Source: JAGTVB01 sp964624765 (lineage in GTDB: Bacteria > Pseudomonadota > Gammaproteobacteria > HK1). Taken from it: 38,454 nt of DNA. The position numbers and the translations under genes were made by a program. This document shows positions 16,482 through 24,836 of this stretch, in pieces; the stretch's first letter is position 1; each line of letters opens with the position of its first letter. Below the pieces are notes generated by a model. The model had not been told where the DNA came from and made no database searches. It saw nothing but the letters and a program-made list of their open reading frames with translations. The stretch covers positions 1 to 38,454 of the forward strand of contig CAZUZO010000009.1 in NCBI GenBank assembly GCA_964624765.1, written 5' to 3'.

Positions 16482-16929
16482 GAGCCAACTCCGACGCGAT
16501 AAAGGAGGGAATAGAACGAGGCCGAAGGGTCACCGCGTCGACACACGCGACCTTTACGTGAGCGCGACACAACAGCTCAGGGCTCAGGGATGCGTGAGTC
16601 ACATCTTGCAGGAACTCGATGCTTGCCCGCCGCGAGGCCAGCAGCTTAACGCCGACCTCGAGTAGATCGCCCAGCCGCGCTGGCCGTCGATACTCGACCG
16701 TGAGCCGCACCACCGCAAACATCAGGTGATGCTCTTTCACCAACGCCGCCGGTTCGAACCCATGGGCACGCAGCCATTCACTGCGGGCTCGCTCCATGAA
16801 TTTCAAGTAATTTGCATAGTAGACTACGCCACCGCTATCGGTGTCTTCATAGTACACGCGAACTGGCCAGACAAACGGGGCTCGGGAGGAACTAAACAAA
16901 CCGTTGTGCTGGGTATCGTTAAACCGCAC
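16471..16929 (-). CDS. ybgC: Tol-Pal-associated acyl-CoA thioesterase YbgC
   Basis: Hot-dog fold thioesterase usually encoded first in the tol-pal operon. The 152-residue protein has the signature RVYYEDTDSGGVVYYANYLKF, with the catalytic aspartate in EDTD, then RARSEWLRAHGF. From the GTG at 16929 there are about 20 residues before the conserved FVWPVRVYY, more than in E. coli, and the ribosome-binding site is poor, so the true start may be further in (for example TTG at codon 11). Cytosolic; its role in the Tol system is still debated. Confidence 0.92.
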   Translation of the reverse strand: MRFNDTQHNGLFSSSRAPFVWPVRVYYEDTDSGGVVYYANYLKFMERARSEWLRAHGFEPAALVKEHHLMFAVVRLTVEYRRPARLGDLLEVGVKLLASRRASIEFLQDVTHASLSPELLCRAHVKVACVDAVTLRPRSIPSFIASELALER

Positions 16930-16951
16930 TTTAGTTAGGCAGCTTGAACTG

Positions 16952-17962
16952 TCACCAAAGCTCGCCGGAGCCGGGCGCCGTTAATCCGAAATGCAACCAG
17001 GCGGTACGTGTTGCCATCCGGCCCCTCGGGGTGCGCTTCAGGAAACCCTGCTGAATAAGGTAGGGTTCAAGGACGTCTTCGATGGTGCCACGCTCTTCGC
17101 CGATAGCCGCCGCCAAGTTATCCAAGCCGACAGGGCCCCCATCGAACTTCTCCAGCAAGGTGAGCAACAGTTTCCGGTCCATGACATCGAATCCAGCCCC
17201 ATCGACTGCAAGCAACTCGAGAGCTTGGCGCACCACCGCACTGCAGATCCGACCATCCCTCTTGACTTCCGCGTAGTCTCGAGTGCGCCGCAGCAGCCGA
17301 TTAGCAATACGAGGGGTACCCCGGGACCGGCAGGCAAGCTCGCGAGCACCATTTTCCGTGATAGAGACGCCGAGGATGCGAGCCGAGCGCTGCAAGATGG
17401 TCGCGATCTCTTCGGGGCTATAGAATTCCAAGCGTTGCACTATGCCGAAACGATCCCGTAACGGTGAGGTCAACAGTCCGGCACGCGTCGTCGCTCCCAC
17501 CAGGGTAAAGGGAGCGAGATCGAGCTTGATGGAACGTGCCGCAGGTCCCTCACCGATCATGATATCAAGCTGGCATTCCTCCATGGCAGGGTAAAGTATT
17601 TCCTCCACCGCAGGATTGAGGCGGTGGATCTCGTCGATAAACAGGATATCCCGGGGCTCCAGATTGGTGAGCAGTGCTGCCAGATCCGCAGCGCGCTCGA
17701 TGATCGGCCCTGAGGTCTGGCGCAAGCCCACACCGAGTTCATTGCTGAGTATGGTTGCCAGCGTGGTCTTGCCGAGCCCCGGTGGACCAAATATCAGCAC
17801 ATGGTCCAGCGCTTCCTGGCGCTGCTTAGCGGCCTGAACAAAAATACCCAGTTGTTCCCGGACCGTTTGCTGTCCAATATATTCAGCTAAACGCTGGGGC
17901 CGGAGAGTCACCTCCACGGGTGCTTCCTGGGACATGGCGTCAGATGTAACCAGGCGTTGCAT
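16952..17962 (-). CDS. ruvB: Holliday junction branch migration ATPase RuvB
   Basis: AAA+ motor that drives branch migration with RuvA. 336 residues: LRPQRLAEYIGQ near the N-terminus, Walker A GPPGLGKT (59-66), Walker B IDEIHRLN, sensor 1 VGATTRAGLL, arginine finger SPLRDRFGI, sensor 2 RGTPRIANRLLRR, and a winged-helix C-terminal domain (QQGFLKRTPRGRMAT). The start ATG 17962 has AAGG six bases upstream. It is separated from ruvA by 259 bp in which I see no gene; a degenerate family A end may lie near 18170-18212. Confidence 0.97.
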   Translation of the reverse strand: MQRLVTSDAMSQEAPVEVTLRPQRLAEYIGQQTVREQLGIFVQAAKQRQEALDHVLIFGPPGLGKTTLATILSNELGVGLRQTSGPIIERAADLAALLTNLEPRDILFIDEIHRLNPAVEEILYPAMEECQLDIMIGEGPAARSIKLDLAPFTLVGATTRAGLLTSPLRDRFGIVQRLEFYSPEEIATILQRSARILGVSITENGARELACRSRGTPRIANRLLRRTRDYAEVKRDGRICSAVVRQALELLAVDGAGFDVMDRKLLLTLLEKFDGGPVGLDNLAAAIGEERGTIEDVLEPYLIQQGFLKRTPRGRMATRTAWLHFGLTAPGSGELW

Positions 17963-18221
17963 GACAGCCTTTTCCCCACCTTAAGGCACAGAGACGGGCC
18001 GTATCAGGCCTACCGTCACGGCGTCGTGCCACATCTGGAGCCCAACGGGCCGCGCCACTTTGGCGATCGACTCTGCGCTGTGCTTTGTCTGGGCTGGCGA
18101 CCCATCTTCCCAGAACCTGTAAATATAAACCTCCGCCGCCTCGCGCTGGCTAGGTTACCCACCGTCCGCCGGCCTGGCGAGCCGCTGGTTACAGTTTCTT
18201 CGTAAGCCCTCAGACAAGCAA

Positions 18222-18827
18222 CTATTTTGCCAACGATTTCAACGCGCGGCGCACCAGTTCCTCACACGCAAGGCCGTTCTCACGTACCCTCCGCATACGG
18301 TCCCAGGCGTCCTGCTGTTTGAAGCCAAGCGTCACCAACGCGCTGACCGCCTGTGCCTCAACATCGGACTGCTTGAGCTGTTCCCCGCTGCTCGCCGAAA
18401 GCTCTTCCGGGGCAAGCCCTGGCAGGATCTGGAGACGGTCACGCAACTCGATGACAAGCCGCTCAGCCGTTTTCTTACCGATCCCCGGTAACTGCGCCAA
18501 CCGCCCAATGTCCCGCTCGTGCACGCAGCGAAACAACTCATCGACGTGCATGCCGGACAGAATTGCCAACGCCAACTTAGCCCCCACACCGCTCACGCGT
18601 AGCAGTTGCCGGAAGACATTGCGCTCCTCGCGTTGCGCGAAGGCGTACAAGCTATGACTATCCTCCCGGATCAGCTGATGGGTAAATAGCGTCAGCTCCT
18701 CACCCAGACTCGGGAGCAAAGAGAAAGTCGTCAACGGTGCCTCAAGCTCATAGCCGACACCGTTGACCTCTAACACGAGGTGGGGTGGTTGCTTCTCTCG
18801 AAGAATGCCGCGCAGCCAGCCGATCAT
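18222..18827 (-). CDS. ruvA: Holliday junction DNA-binding subunit RuvA
   Basis: Tetrameric Holliday-junction binding protein. From ATG 18827 the protein has 201 residues and begins MIGWLRGILREK, aligned with the usual MIGRLRG start. OB-fold domain I, the two HhH motifs (VSGVGAKLALAIL and LPGIGKKTAERLVIEL) and the C-terminal RuvB-binding domain (ALVTLGFKQQDA) are all seen. The frame is open upstream to 18956 through a family A MITE and would add 43 residues encoded by the element, but the family start at 18827 is preferred. The MITE ends 35 bp before the start codon and may affect the promoter. Confidence 0.95.
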   Translation of the reverse strand: MIGWLRGILREKQPPHLVLEVNGVGYELEAPLTTFSLLPSLGEELTLFTHQLIREDSHSLYAFAQREERNVFRQLLRVSGVGAKLALAILSGMHVDELFRCVHERDIGRLAQLPGIGKKTAERLVIELRDRLQILPGLAPEELSASSGEQLKQSDVEAQAVSALVTLGFKQQDAWDRMRRVRENGLACEELVRRALKSLAK

Positions 18828-18862
18828 GAACCCTGACCGCGAACGCTCTCGAGGTTCACTGA

Positions 18863-19003
18863 GAGATTGTGAAAAACCCGTCGCGAGCGGGCCAAGGACC
18901 AGGGGTGCGTGGCGAAGCCGAGAGACATACCAGATAAATAGGCGAGGAACGAGCACCGCCCAACGCCGCTACTGGCTTGTGTAACACGTTTTTTCCCAAC
19001 CTC
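18863..19003. mobile_element. Family A MITE, full length, between ruvC and ruvA
   Basis: 141 bp from GAGATTGTGAAAAACCC to the decayed right end ccaacctc. The left flank is CTGAG and the right flank CCGCG, so the target duplication has eroded. More diverged internally than the other copies, so probably an older insertion. It separates ruvC from ruvA, which are adjacent in most gammaproteobacteria. Confidence 0.88.
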
Positions 19004-19022
19004 CGCGTGCATCGCCGTTCAC

Positions 19023-19532
19023 CTACCTATCAACCAAACCGCGACGACGCAGGGTCGCGCCGGTATGGGCATGACAAAGCGCGACCGCCAAGGCATCGGC
19101 CGCATCCGCCGGCGGTGGTTTGGGAAGCCTGAGCAGTATTTTGATCATGTGCTGCATCTGTTCCTTGGTCGCGGTACCGGTACCGGTGATGGCTTGTTTG
19201 ATCGCTCGGGGCGCATACTCGAAAACGGGTAGGGCCCCCATGGCGCCCGCCAACACAGCCGCGCCACGAGCTTGGCCGAGTTTTAGAGCCGATCCGGCAT
19301 TTCGATGGACGAACACCTGCTCGACTACCATCTCGGTGGGTCGGTAGCGTTCAACTAGCGACGTGAGGGCGGAAAAAATCACTCGCAGCTTGCCGGCAAG
19401 GTCGTCCCCGGTCACTGTTATGCAGCCGCTTTCTACGTGCACCGTTCGGTTACGAGCAAAATCAATGATTCCATACCCCGTCACCCGCGAGCCTGGATCA
19501 ACACCGAGAATGCGTTCCACAGCAGCGCTCAT
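19023..19532 (-). CDS. ruvC: Crossover junction endodeoxyribonuclease RuvC
   Basis: Resolves Holliday junctions by paired nicking. 169 residues with an RNase H-like fold: ILGVDPGSRVTGYGI (catalytic Asp12), VVEQVFVHRNAGSALKLGQARG (catalytic Glu), GTGTATKEQMQHMI and DAADALAVALCH (catalytic acidic residues). Starts at ATG 19532 with a weak upstream AAGGG. First gene of ruvCAB here, following yebC as in many gammaproteobacteria. Confidence 0.96.
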   Translation of the reverse strand: MSAAVERILGVDPGSRVTGYGIIDFARNRTVHVESGCITVTGDDLAGKLRVIFSALTSLVERYRPTEMVVEQVFVHRNAGSALKLGQARGAAVLAGAMGALPVFEYAPRAIKQAITGTGTATKEQMQHMIKILLRLPKPPPADAADALAVALCHAHTGATLRRRGLVDR

Positions 19533-19678
19533 ACGTCATGTTTCGCCCTTGAAGATCGTCTCTACCTGTGCGTGCCGAGAAGGTGTTTTAGAAGTGTTGC
19601 AGGCGCGGAGCCGCCCAGCGCACGGCGGCAAAGGACCGCCGTGTCCAAGCGAGCACCCGAGCCTCTGAGCCACCACAC

Positions 19679-19718
19679 CTGGCTCTCGGGCCGCTCGCGA
19701 CGGGTTTAGCACAACCGC
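19679..19718. mobile_element. Family A MITE right-end relic beside the yebC stop codon
   Basis: ctggctctcgggccgctcgc followed by a slightly changed terminus (gtttagcacaaccgc) matches the right ~40 bp of family A. The next three bases, TTA (19719-19721), sit in CTTAG and are the yebC stop codon on the reverse strand. Confidence 0.75.
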
Positions 19719-20465
19719 TTAGTCAAGCTGAGCCAAGACCTCGTCTGAGATGTCAGCATTGGAGTAGACCTGTTGCACGTCCTCCAGATCCTCCAACATG
19801 TCCAGCAGCTTAATGATCCGGCTCGCATCGGCCAAGCCCAGACTGACGCTCGTTGCCGGCAACATGGTCACTTCGGCAAACATGGGATCGAAACCAGCGT
19901 TGGTTAGCGCATCCTTGACGTCGCCAAAGCGCTCCGGAGAGGCGATCACGTCAACGGAACCATCCGGCTGCGTGACGACATCGTCGGCCCCCGCCTCTAG
20001 CGCGACTTCTAAGATCCGATCCTCATCCGTTCCAGCGGGAAAACAGAGTTGACCCGCTTTTTGAAAGAGATAACCCACCGAACCGTCCAGACCCAGATTG
20101 CCACCGCACTTGGCAAATACATGGCGCACCTCTGCCACCGTGCGGTTGCGGTTGTCCGTCATGCAATCGACCATAATCGCGGTGCCTCCCGGCCCATAAC
20201 CCTCGTAACGCACCTCTTCGATGTTCGGCGAATCCTGATCGCCTGTGCCGCGCTTGATGGCCCGCTCCACGGTATCTTTCGGCACGTTACTGGTGAGCGC
20301 CTTGTCGATGGCGGCACGCAATCGAACATTGGATTTCGGGTCCCCACCGGCCAGCCGCGCAGCCACCGTGACCTCGCGGATCAGCCGGGTAAAGAGCTTA
20401 CCGCGCTTAGCGTCTTGCGCACCCTTGCGATGCTGTATATTAGCCCACTTGCTATGCCCCGCCAT
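19719..20465 (-). CDS. yebC: YebC/PmpR family regulator, TACO1-like
   Basis: 248-residue cytosolic protein. Opens with MAGHSKWANIQHRKGAQDAKRGK, the family signature, with KDTVERAIKRGTG, YEGYGPGGTAIMVDC and CGGNLGLDGSVGYLF following. Family members are reported as transcription regulators and, more recently, as helpers of translation through proline stretches. The start has GAGGG six bases upstream. Upstream lies a composite MITE; at the 3' end the stop codon TAA coincides with a MITE target triplet. Standing directly before ruvC is its usual location. Confidence 0.95.
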   Translation of the reverse strand: MAGHSKWANIQHRKGAQDAKRGKLFTRLIREVTVAARLAGGDPKSNVRLRAAIDKALTSNVPKDTVERAIKRGTGDQDSPNIEEVRYEGYGPGGTAIMVDCMTDNRNRTVAEVRHVFAKCGGNLGLDGSVGYLFQKAGQLCFPAGTDEDRILEVALEAGADDVVTQPDGSVDVIASPERFGDVKDALTNAGFDPMFAEVTMLPATSVSLGLADASRIIKLLDMLEDLEDVQQVYSNADISDEVLAQLD

Positions 20466-20493
20466 GAGTTGCCCTCAACTTATCCTTGACTTA

Positions 20494-20847
20494 GAAGCTG
20501 ACGTAAAGACTACTGCGCTTGCCTGAGAGCTTGTGAAAAAACCTGCTACACGGCTCGATAGCGGCGTTGGGCGGTGCTCGCTCCTCGCCTATCTATTTGA
20601 TATGTCTCGTCGCTGAGCGCCGTCCGCCTTGCTCTCGTGCCGCTCGCAACGGTTTTTTCACAAGCTCTAAGCGGCGTTGCACGGCGGCCCAGAATCCTCA
20701 TGTACTCGTTTGTACACTGCGGTTGTGACTCGCCCCATCCTTGGGGCTCGCCCCTTTCCGGGCCAGCTTGCAGGTGTTCAAAATCGTTCCCGACGATTTT
20801 GTCGCCCCCGTGCGCCTTGCGACTCCGGCGCTCGTGACATTGTGAAA
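20494..20847. mobile_element. Family B MITE carrying a nested family A copy
   Basis: The left end GAAGCTGACGTAAAGACTAC and the right part (catgtactcgtttgtac, caaaatcgttcccgacgatt, ggcgctcgtgacatt) belong to family B. Family A occupies 20527-20667. The left target triplet is TTA (20491-20493). The right end is diverged after ~20847 and the second triplet is lost. The element begins 26 bp upstream of the yebC start. Confidence 0.85.
20527..20667. mobile_element. Family A MITE nested in family B, 141 bp
   Basis: Full-length copy with both ends carrying the same change (GAGCTTGTG ... CACAAGCTC), which shows co-varying termini. Flanks are TGA and TAA in CTGAG / CTAAG, a near-duplication. The host element is family B. 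Confidence 0.9.
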
Positions 20848-20879
20848 CCCGCGGTTGGTAGGCATTGAGCCGAAACGGT

Positions 20880-21914
20880 TCAAAGATGACGGCGCTCCAT
20901 GAGATAGCAAAGGCAATCCTGGCGGACGATTCGCTCATCGAGCGTGAGCATGGAAGGCATGATAGGGCACGCCGTGAGCAGCTCAAAATCGTTCACGGTG
21001 AAATAGCGTTCGGTGACATTCACGCCCTGCTCATCGTGCACTTCCAATCCTGGCCGAGCGCCGTTTCGTATCCAACCGAACACGGTCCCTGCCGGCACCT
21101 CGTGGAAGTTAAGCCGCTCCAAGTCATCTAGCAACCGCAGATCGGCATCGCGTCCATCGAAGCTGAAGCTTATCTGGGGCGCTATCTTAACGACCGCAAC
21201 AGTGTGGAACAGGTCGATGTCGCCGGCAGCAATGGGATCTGTTGGCAGCTCCGACAGATGTAAACAAGCGTCGAGATAGTCCTGAACATGCGCCACTCCA
21301 TAGGCCTGGCCAGGTTGCCCGGCCTCGATAGTCACCGACGGGCAAAACGGTGCGAAGGCCTGGGTCTGCACCGTATCCGGCGTCGTGAAATACACGACAG
21401 TGCGCGAAAACAAGGTGGCAAGATGGAGGAAAGTAGGCTCCAATCGATTCACACACGCATAATGCGGATTCCTTCCGGTATTGTTGTGGATATCGACGCT
21501 GGCAAACAGGTTACGCTCGCGCATCGACCGACACACCTGCTGCACCACTCTGTGTTCTGGTGTATCGCCGCCCATCCAGATGCGATTGTAATCGGGTTGC
21601 CCCTCTAACCGCCGCAGGCCGAAGCGAGCCGCCAGCACGTTACCGATAAAGACCGACAGGGCACGCGGCAGAGTTCGCCTCTGATAACGATCCAATAATG
21701 CGCGCAGCGCCTCCCATCCGCTATCCTCGTTGCCGTGCAACAACACCGACAGATAAAGCGTCCCGGAACGCCTTCCCGGTAGGTGGATGAGCGTCGGACC
21801 TGGCAGGATCTCGTGTAACCGCGCCGCAGGCCGCGTCAACAAGCCCTCGGGGAGGGTTTCCAGAATCGTCAATCTTGCGTCCGTAGTCCTCAGCGTTGAC
21901 TCCCTCCTGGCCAA
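20880..21914 (-). CDS. Succinylglutamate desuccinylase/aspartoacylase family (M14-like) protein
   Basis: About 340 residues with the zinc carboxypeptidase-like layout of the AstE/AspA family. LLHGNEDSGWEAL supplies HxxE (His60, Glu63) and SVDIHNNTGRNP supplies the third ligand (His143). PDYNRIW and VTIEAGQPG follow, the last likely holding the catalytic glutamate. The substrate is unknown; members act on N-acyl amino acids or on longer peptides. The start is unclear: TTG 21914 overlaps the only good ribosome-binding site (AGGAGGGAG, immediately downstream of it), which would instead suit a rare CTG about 20 bases further in. The 3' end is close to the diverged end of the composite MITE. Confidence 0.8.
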   Translation of the reverse strand: MARRESTLRTTDARLTILETLPEGLLTRPAARLHEILPGPTLIHLPGRRSGTLYLSVLLHGNEDSGWEALRALLDRYQRRTLPRALSVFIGNVLAARFGLRRLEGQPDYNRIWMGGDTPEHRVVQQVCRSMRERNLFASVDIHNNTGRNPHYACVNRLEPTFLHLATLFSRTVVYFTTPDTVQTQAFAPFCPSVTIEAGQPGQAYGVAHVQDYLDACLHLSELPTDPIAAGDIDLFHTVAVVKIAPQISFSFDGRDADLRLLDDLERLNFHEVPAGTVFGWIRNGARPGLEVHDEQGVNVTERYFTVNDFELLTACPIMPSMLTLDERIVRQDCLCYLMERRHL

Positions 21915-21963
21915 TTATGATGCTCCACACTCTAAGGCTCGACAGGGCTTGGGACCCTGATCA

Positions 21964-22211
21964 GAAGCTATTTTAAAAACTGCTGCGCTTGCCTGAGAGG
22001 TTGTGAAAAAACCTGCTACACGACCCGATAGCGGCGTTGGGCGGTGCTCGCTCCTCGCCTATCTATCTGATATGTCTCGTCGCTACGCTCCGTCCGCCTG
22101 GCTCTCGGGCCGCTCGCAACGGTTTTTTCACAACCTCTGAGCGCGTCGCGCGGCGGCTCGCCGCTGCGCGCCTTGCGACTCCGGCGCTCGCGACATTCTT
22201 GAAACAGCTTC
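21964..22211. mobile_element. Second family B MITE with nested family A copy
   Basis: Begins GAAGCTATTTTAAAAACTGC and ends gaaacagcttc, flanked by TCA on both sides (21961-21963, 22212-22214). Family A is inserted at 21997-22137, after gcgcttgcc, the same position as in the copy at 20494. Relative to the intact family B copy at 33359 most of the internal hairpin region is deleted. Confidence 0.9.
21997..22137. mobile_element. Family A MITE nested in family B, 141 bp
   Basis: Full-length copy with perfect GAGGTTGTGAAAAAACC termini and a perfect TGA duplication (21994-21996 and 22138-22140) inside CTGAG. It looks younger than the nested copy at 20527. Confidence 0.92.
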
Positions 22212-22234
22212 TCAGCCTTGTCATCAAGGTCGAT

Positions 22235-22265
22235 GGGGGAGCGTCGCAGCGGTGCGGCGTCCCCC
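22235..22265. other. GC-rich hairpin upstream of prk
   Basis: GGGGG plus GCGTCGC pairs with GCGGCGT plus CCCCC around a 6-nt loop, with one bulge. It could stop read-through from the left. The 21915-22560 gap otherwise holds the composite MITE (21964-22211), the repeat at 22365-22412, and a short ctcaccccctaaccc segment of a type common in dispersed repeats. Confidence 0.4.
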
Positions 22266-22364
22266 AGCGCCCCCACCCCACACCTCAGCGCCAGCGCCGG
22301 GGTGCGGTCGCCTTGACCAACGCTCGTCGCCGCCTTGGGTAGACATAAAAAAAACTCATTAGTC

Positions 22365-22412
22365 TATATCAAGCGCTCAATGGCCCAATAGTGGCCAAGA
22401 GCTTATATCAAG
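22365..22412 (+). promoter_or_regulatory. Candidate operator region of prk
   Basis: TATATCAAG occurs at 22365-22373 and again at 22404-22412, about four helical turns apart, with an inverted GGCC-caatagt-GGCC between them. The arrangement suggests a regulator-binding region about 150-200 bp before prk. No regulator gene is nearby and no clear -35/-10 pair is seen. Confidence 0.3.
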
Positions 22413-22560
22413 GCTAATGCGGTCATTCCGTCCCCTCTCGCCTTGCCGAGGCAGAGAGGTGTAAGGGGCAAGTGCTTGCAAGGCGGTCCTCACCCCCTAA
22501 CCCTCCTCCATTCTGGCAATGGGATCGAATGATTACAAAAACTGACTGAAGGAGCGGGAC

Positions 22561-23430
22561 ATGTCAAGAAAGCATCCTATCATTGCCGTGACCGGATCAT
22601 CAGGCGCCGGCACTTCAACGGTGAAAGTGGCATTTGAGCACATTTTCTATCGCGAGCAGGTGAAGCCCGTAATCATCGAAGGCGACAGCTTCCATCGCTA
22701 TGATCGCGTACAAATGCGAGAAGCGGTGGCCAAGGCGCTGGAGGAAGGCCGCAATTTAAGTCATTTTGGTGCGGAGGCGAACCTGTTTAAGGAACTTGCA
22801 GAGCTGTTTCGAGAATACGGAGAATCGGGAACCGGGAAACGCCGCTATTACCTACACAGCGAGGAAGAGGCGGCTCCGTTTCATCAGGAGCCGGGCACGT
22901 TTACCCCTTGGGAAGACATTGCACCCGGTACCGATCTGCTGTTTTACGAGGGGCTCCATGGCGGCGTGTGCACAGAGGAAATAGACATCGCCAAACATGT
23001 CGATCTGCTCATCGGGGTGGTACCCATCGTGAATCTGGAATGGATACAAAAAATCCACCGCGATACAAAAGAAAGGGGCTATCAGGCGAGCGATGTGACC
23101 GAGACCATTCTACGCCGCATGTACGACTATGTGCATTACATTACGCCGCAGTTCTCCCTTACGGATATCAACTTCCAACGCGTGCCCACCGTCGATACGT
23201 CAAATCCCTTTATCGCCCGCGATATCCCGACGCCGGACGAGAGTTTCGCCGTCATACGCTTTCGCGATCCGAAGAAGTTCAACATTGACTTTCCGTATTT
23301 GCTGGCGATGATTCATGATTCCTTCATGTCCCGACGCAATTCAATCGTTGTCCCAGGCGGGAAAACGGGGTTGGCCATGGAGATTATTTTCACACCGATC
23401 ATCGATGAAATGATTGAACGTCGCGATTGA
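22561..23430 (+). CDS. prk: Phosphoribulokinase, class I
   Basis: Phosphorylates ribulose 5-phosphate to the bisphosphate substrate of RuBisCO. 289 residues, the length of proteobacterial class I enzymes: Walker A GSSGAGTST (12-20), EGDSFHRYDRVQM, FEGL-type motif YEGLHGG, VVPIVNLEWIQKIHRD, VPTVDTSNPFIARDIPTPDES and MSRRNSIVVPGGK. The last segments look like enzymes of purple sulfur bacteria, but heterotrophs such as E. coli have a related orphan kinase, and no RuBisCO gene is in the window. A strong ribosome-binding site (AAGGAG) precedes the ATG. It stands alone, 229 bp before the flavoprotein gene. Confidence 0.9.
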   Translation: MSRKHPIIAVTGSSGAGTSTVKVAFEHIFYREQVKPVIIEGDSFHRYDRVQMREAVAKALEEGRNLSHFGAEANLFKELAELFREYGESGTGKRRYYLHSEEEAAPFHQEPGTFTPWEDIAPGTDLLFYEGLHGGVCTEEIDIAKHVDLLIGVVPIVNLEWIQKIHRDTKERGYQASDVTETILRRMYDYVHYITPQFSLTDINFQRVPTVDTSNPFIARDIPTPDESFAVIRFRDPKKFNIDFPYLLAMIHDSFMSRRNSIVVPGGKTGLAMEIIFTPIIDEMIERRD

Positions 23431-23659
23431 CAGGCAAGGATGTCACCAACGAGCCCCCTCTCCTCCTGTCCAGGGCGAGAGGGTCAGCGGCTCACTTCAT
23501 GCAACCGTGGCATTCGCCTCCAACCCAGCGCCACAATCCTCGTTGACACGCACCCTCGGTGGCTCCAGCCAATTTGCTAACGGTCTTCAAGAAGATAATA
23601 CTGTTAGAACATTAACAGCTACTTATTTATTACTGTAAGACGATGCAGCGACTGAAGCC

Positions 23660-24688
23660 ATGAACTACCGAGTACAGGTTCAACCAAGCGGTCAAACCTT
23701 CACCGTGGAGAAGGGTGAGAGCGTTCTTGATGCAGCACTCCGGCAAGGGATCGCTTTTCCCTACGGTTGCCGCAACGGGGCGTGCGGCTCTTGTCGCGGC
23801 AAGGTGCTCGAGGGCCAATTCGTCTATCCCAATGGCCTGCCAGCGGCCCTGACCCAACAAGAAGCGGATCGGGGCTTCACCGTTTTTTGCCAGGCGAGGC
23901 CCGTCAGTGATTTAGCCATCGAAGTGGATGCCATCAGCACGGTAAAGGGCATCCGTGTACGGACCCTCCCGGTACGTGTCGCCCGCAAGGTGCTCTTGGC
24001 CCATGATGTCATCGGGCTCTACCTAAAACTTCCCGAAGGCCAGCGGCTACAGTTCCTGGCCGGTCAATACATCGATATCGTGCTCAAGGATGGGCGTCGG
24101 CGAGCCTTTTCGCTCGCTAATCCACCCTTCGCCGACGAACATCTGGAGTTGCACGTGCGCCATATAGCAGGCGGTGAGTTCTCCGACTATGTCTTTCATC
24201 AAATGCGTGAGAACGCGCTGCTACGCATCCGCGGACCTCTGGGCAGCTTTTTTCTGCGCGAGTCGTCGCAACGACCCTTGTTATTCGTTGCCGGCGGCAC
24301 CGGATTTGCTCCTGTAAAGGGCATCATCGAGGATGCCTTGTCGCGAGACATCCAAAGACCGATTTATCTGTTCTGGGGGGTACGCAGCCGGCGCGATCTC
24401 TACATGCATGATTTGGCCACACAGTGGGCTACAGAACATCCGCATGTGCATTACCTACCGGTGCTCTCCCAGCCCAGCAGCGAGGATCACTGGACGGGAC
24501 GCACCGGTTGGGTGCACGACGTGGTTCTGGAGACATTTCCGGATCCCACACCGTATGATGTTTACGCGAGCGGTCCGCCCGTGATGGTCCACGCCGTACG
24601 GGATAGCCTGCTGGCACGCGAATTTGACCCCTCCCGAATGTTCTCCGATGCCTTCGAATACGCCTACGTAGACGGCCATAATGGCTGA
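23660..24688 (+). CDS. Ferredoxin-NAD(P)H reductase-type flavoprotein with N-terminal [2Fe-2S] domain
   Basis: 342 residues in three parts. An N-terminal plant-type [2Fe-2S] domain has CRNGACGSC and a fourth cysteine in VFCQARP. An FAD-binding barrel follows (GQYIDIVLKDGRRRAFSLANPP), then an NAD(P)-binding domain (VAGGTGFAPVKGII, YLFWGVRSRRDLY, YASGPPVMVHAV). This layout is shared by CDP-6-deoxy-glucoseen reductases, phenol and methane monooxygenase reductases and stand-alone reductases of many gammaproteobacteria, so the electron acceptor cannot be named. Neighbours (prk, leuS) give no hint. Confidence 0.85.
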   Translation: MNYRVQVQPSGQTFTVEKGESVLDAALRQGIAFPYGCRNGACGSCRGKVLEGQFVYPNGLPAALTQQEADRGFTVFCQARPVSDLAIEVDAISTVKGIRVRTLPVRVARKVLLAHDVIGLYLKLPEGQRLQFLAGQYIDIVLKDGRRRAFSLANPPFADEHLELHVRHIAGGEFSDYVFHQMRENALLRIRGPLGSFFLRESSQRPLLFVAGGTGFAPVKGIIEDALSRDIQRPIYLFWGVRSRRDLYMHDLATQWATEHPHVHYLPVLSQPSSEDHWTGRTGWVHDVVLETFPDPTPYDVYASGPPVMVHAVRDSLLAREFDPSRMFSDAFEYAYVDGHNG

Positions 24689-24836
24689 ACTCAAAACAGG
24701 ATCGCGCGCCTAAGCGGCGGCTAGCAACACAAAGGCCGCTGCCGATGGGAGTCGGTCTCCGCCTGGCGGCTCCCGCGCGCGGGTTGGCAACCGTTTTCGA
24801 ACGCGATGAGAAACTTGAGCGAATCGTATAGCCCAG

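Noticed and set aside
18828..18956. 43-residue N-terminal extension of RuvA
   Set aside because: It is encoded by the MITE and its flank; the family start MIGWLRG at 18827 is conserved.
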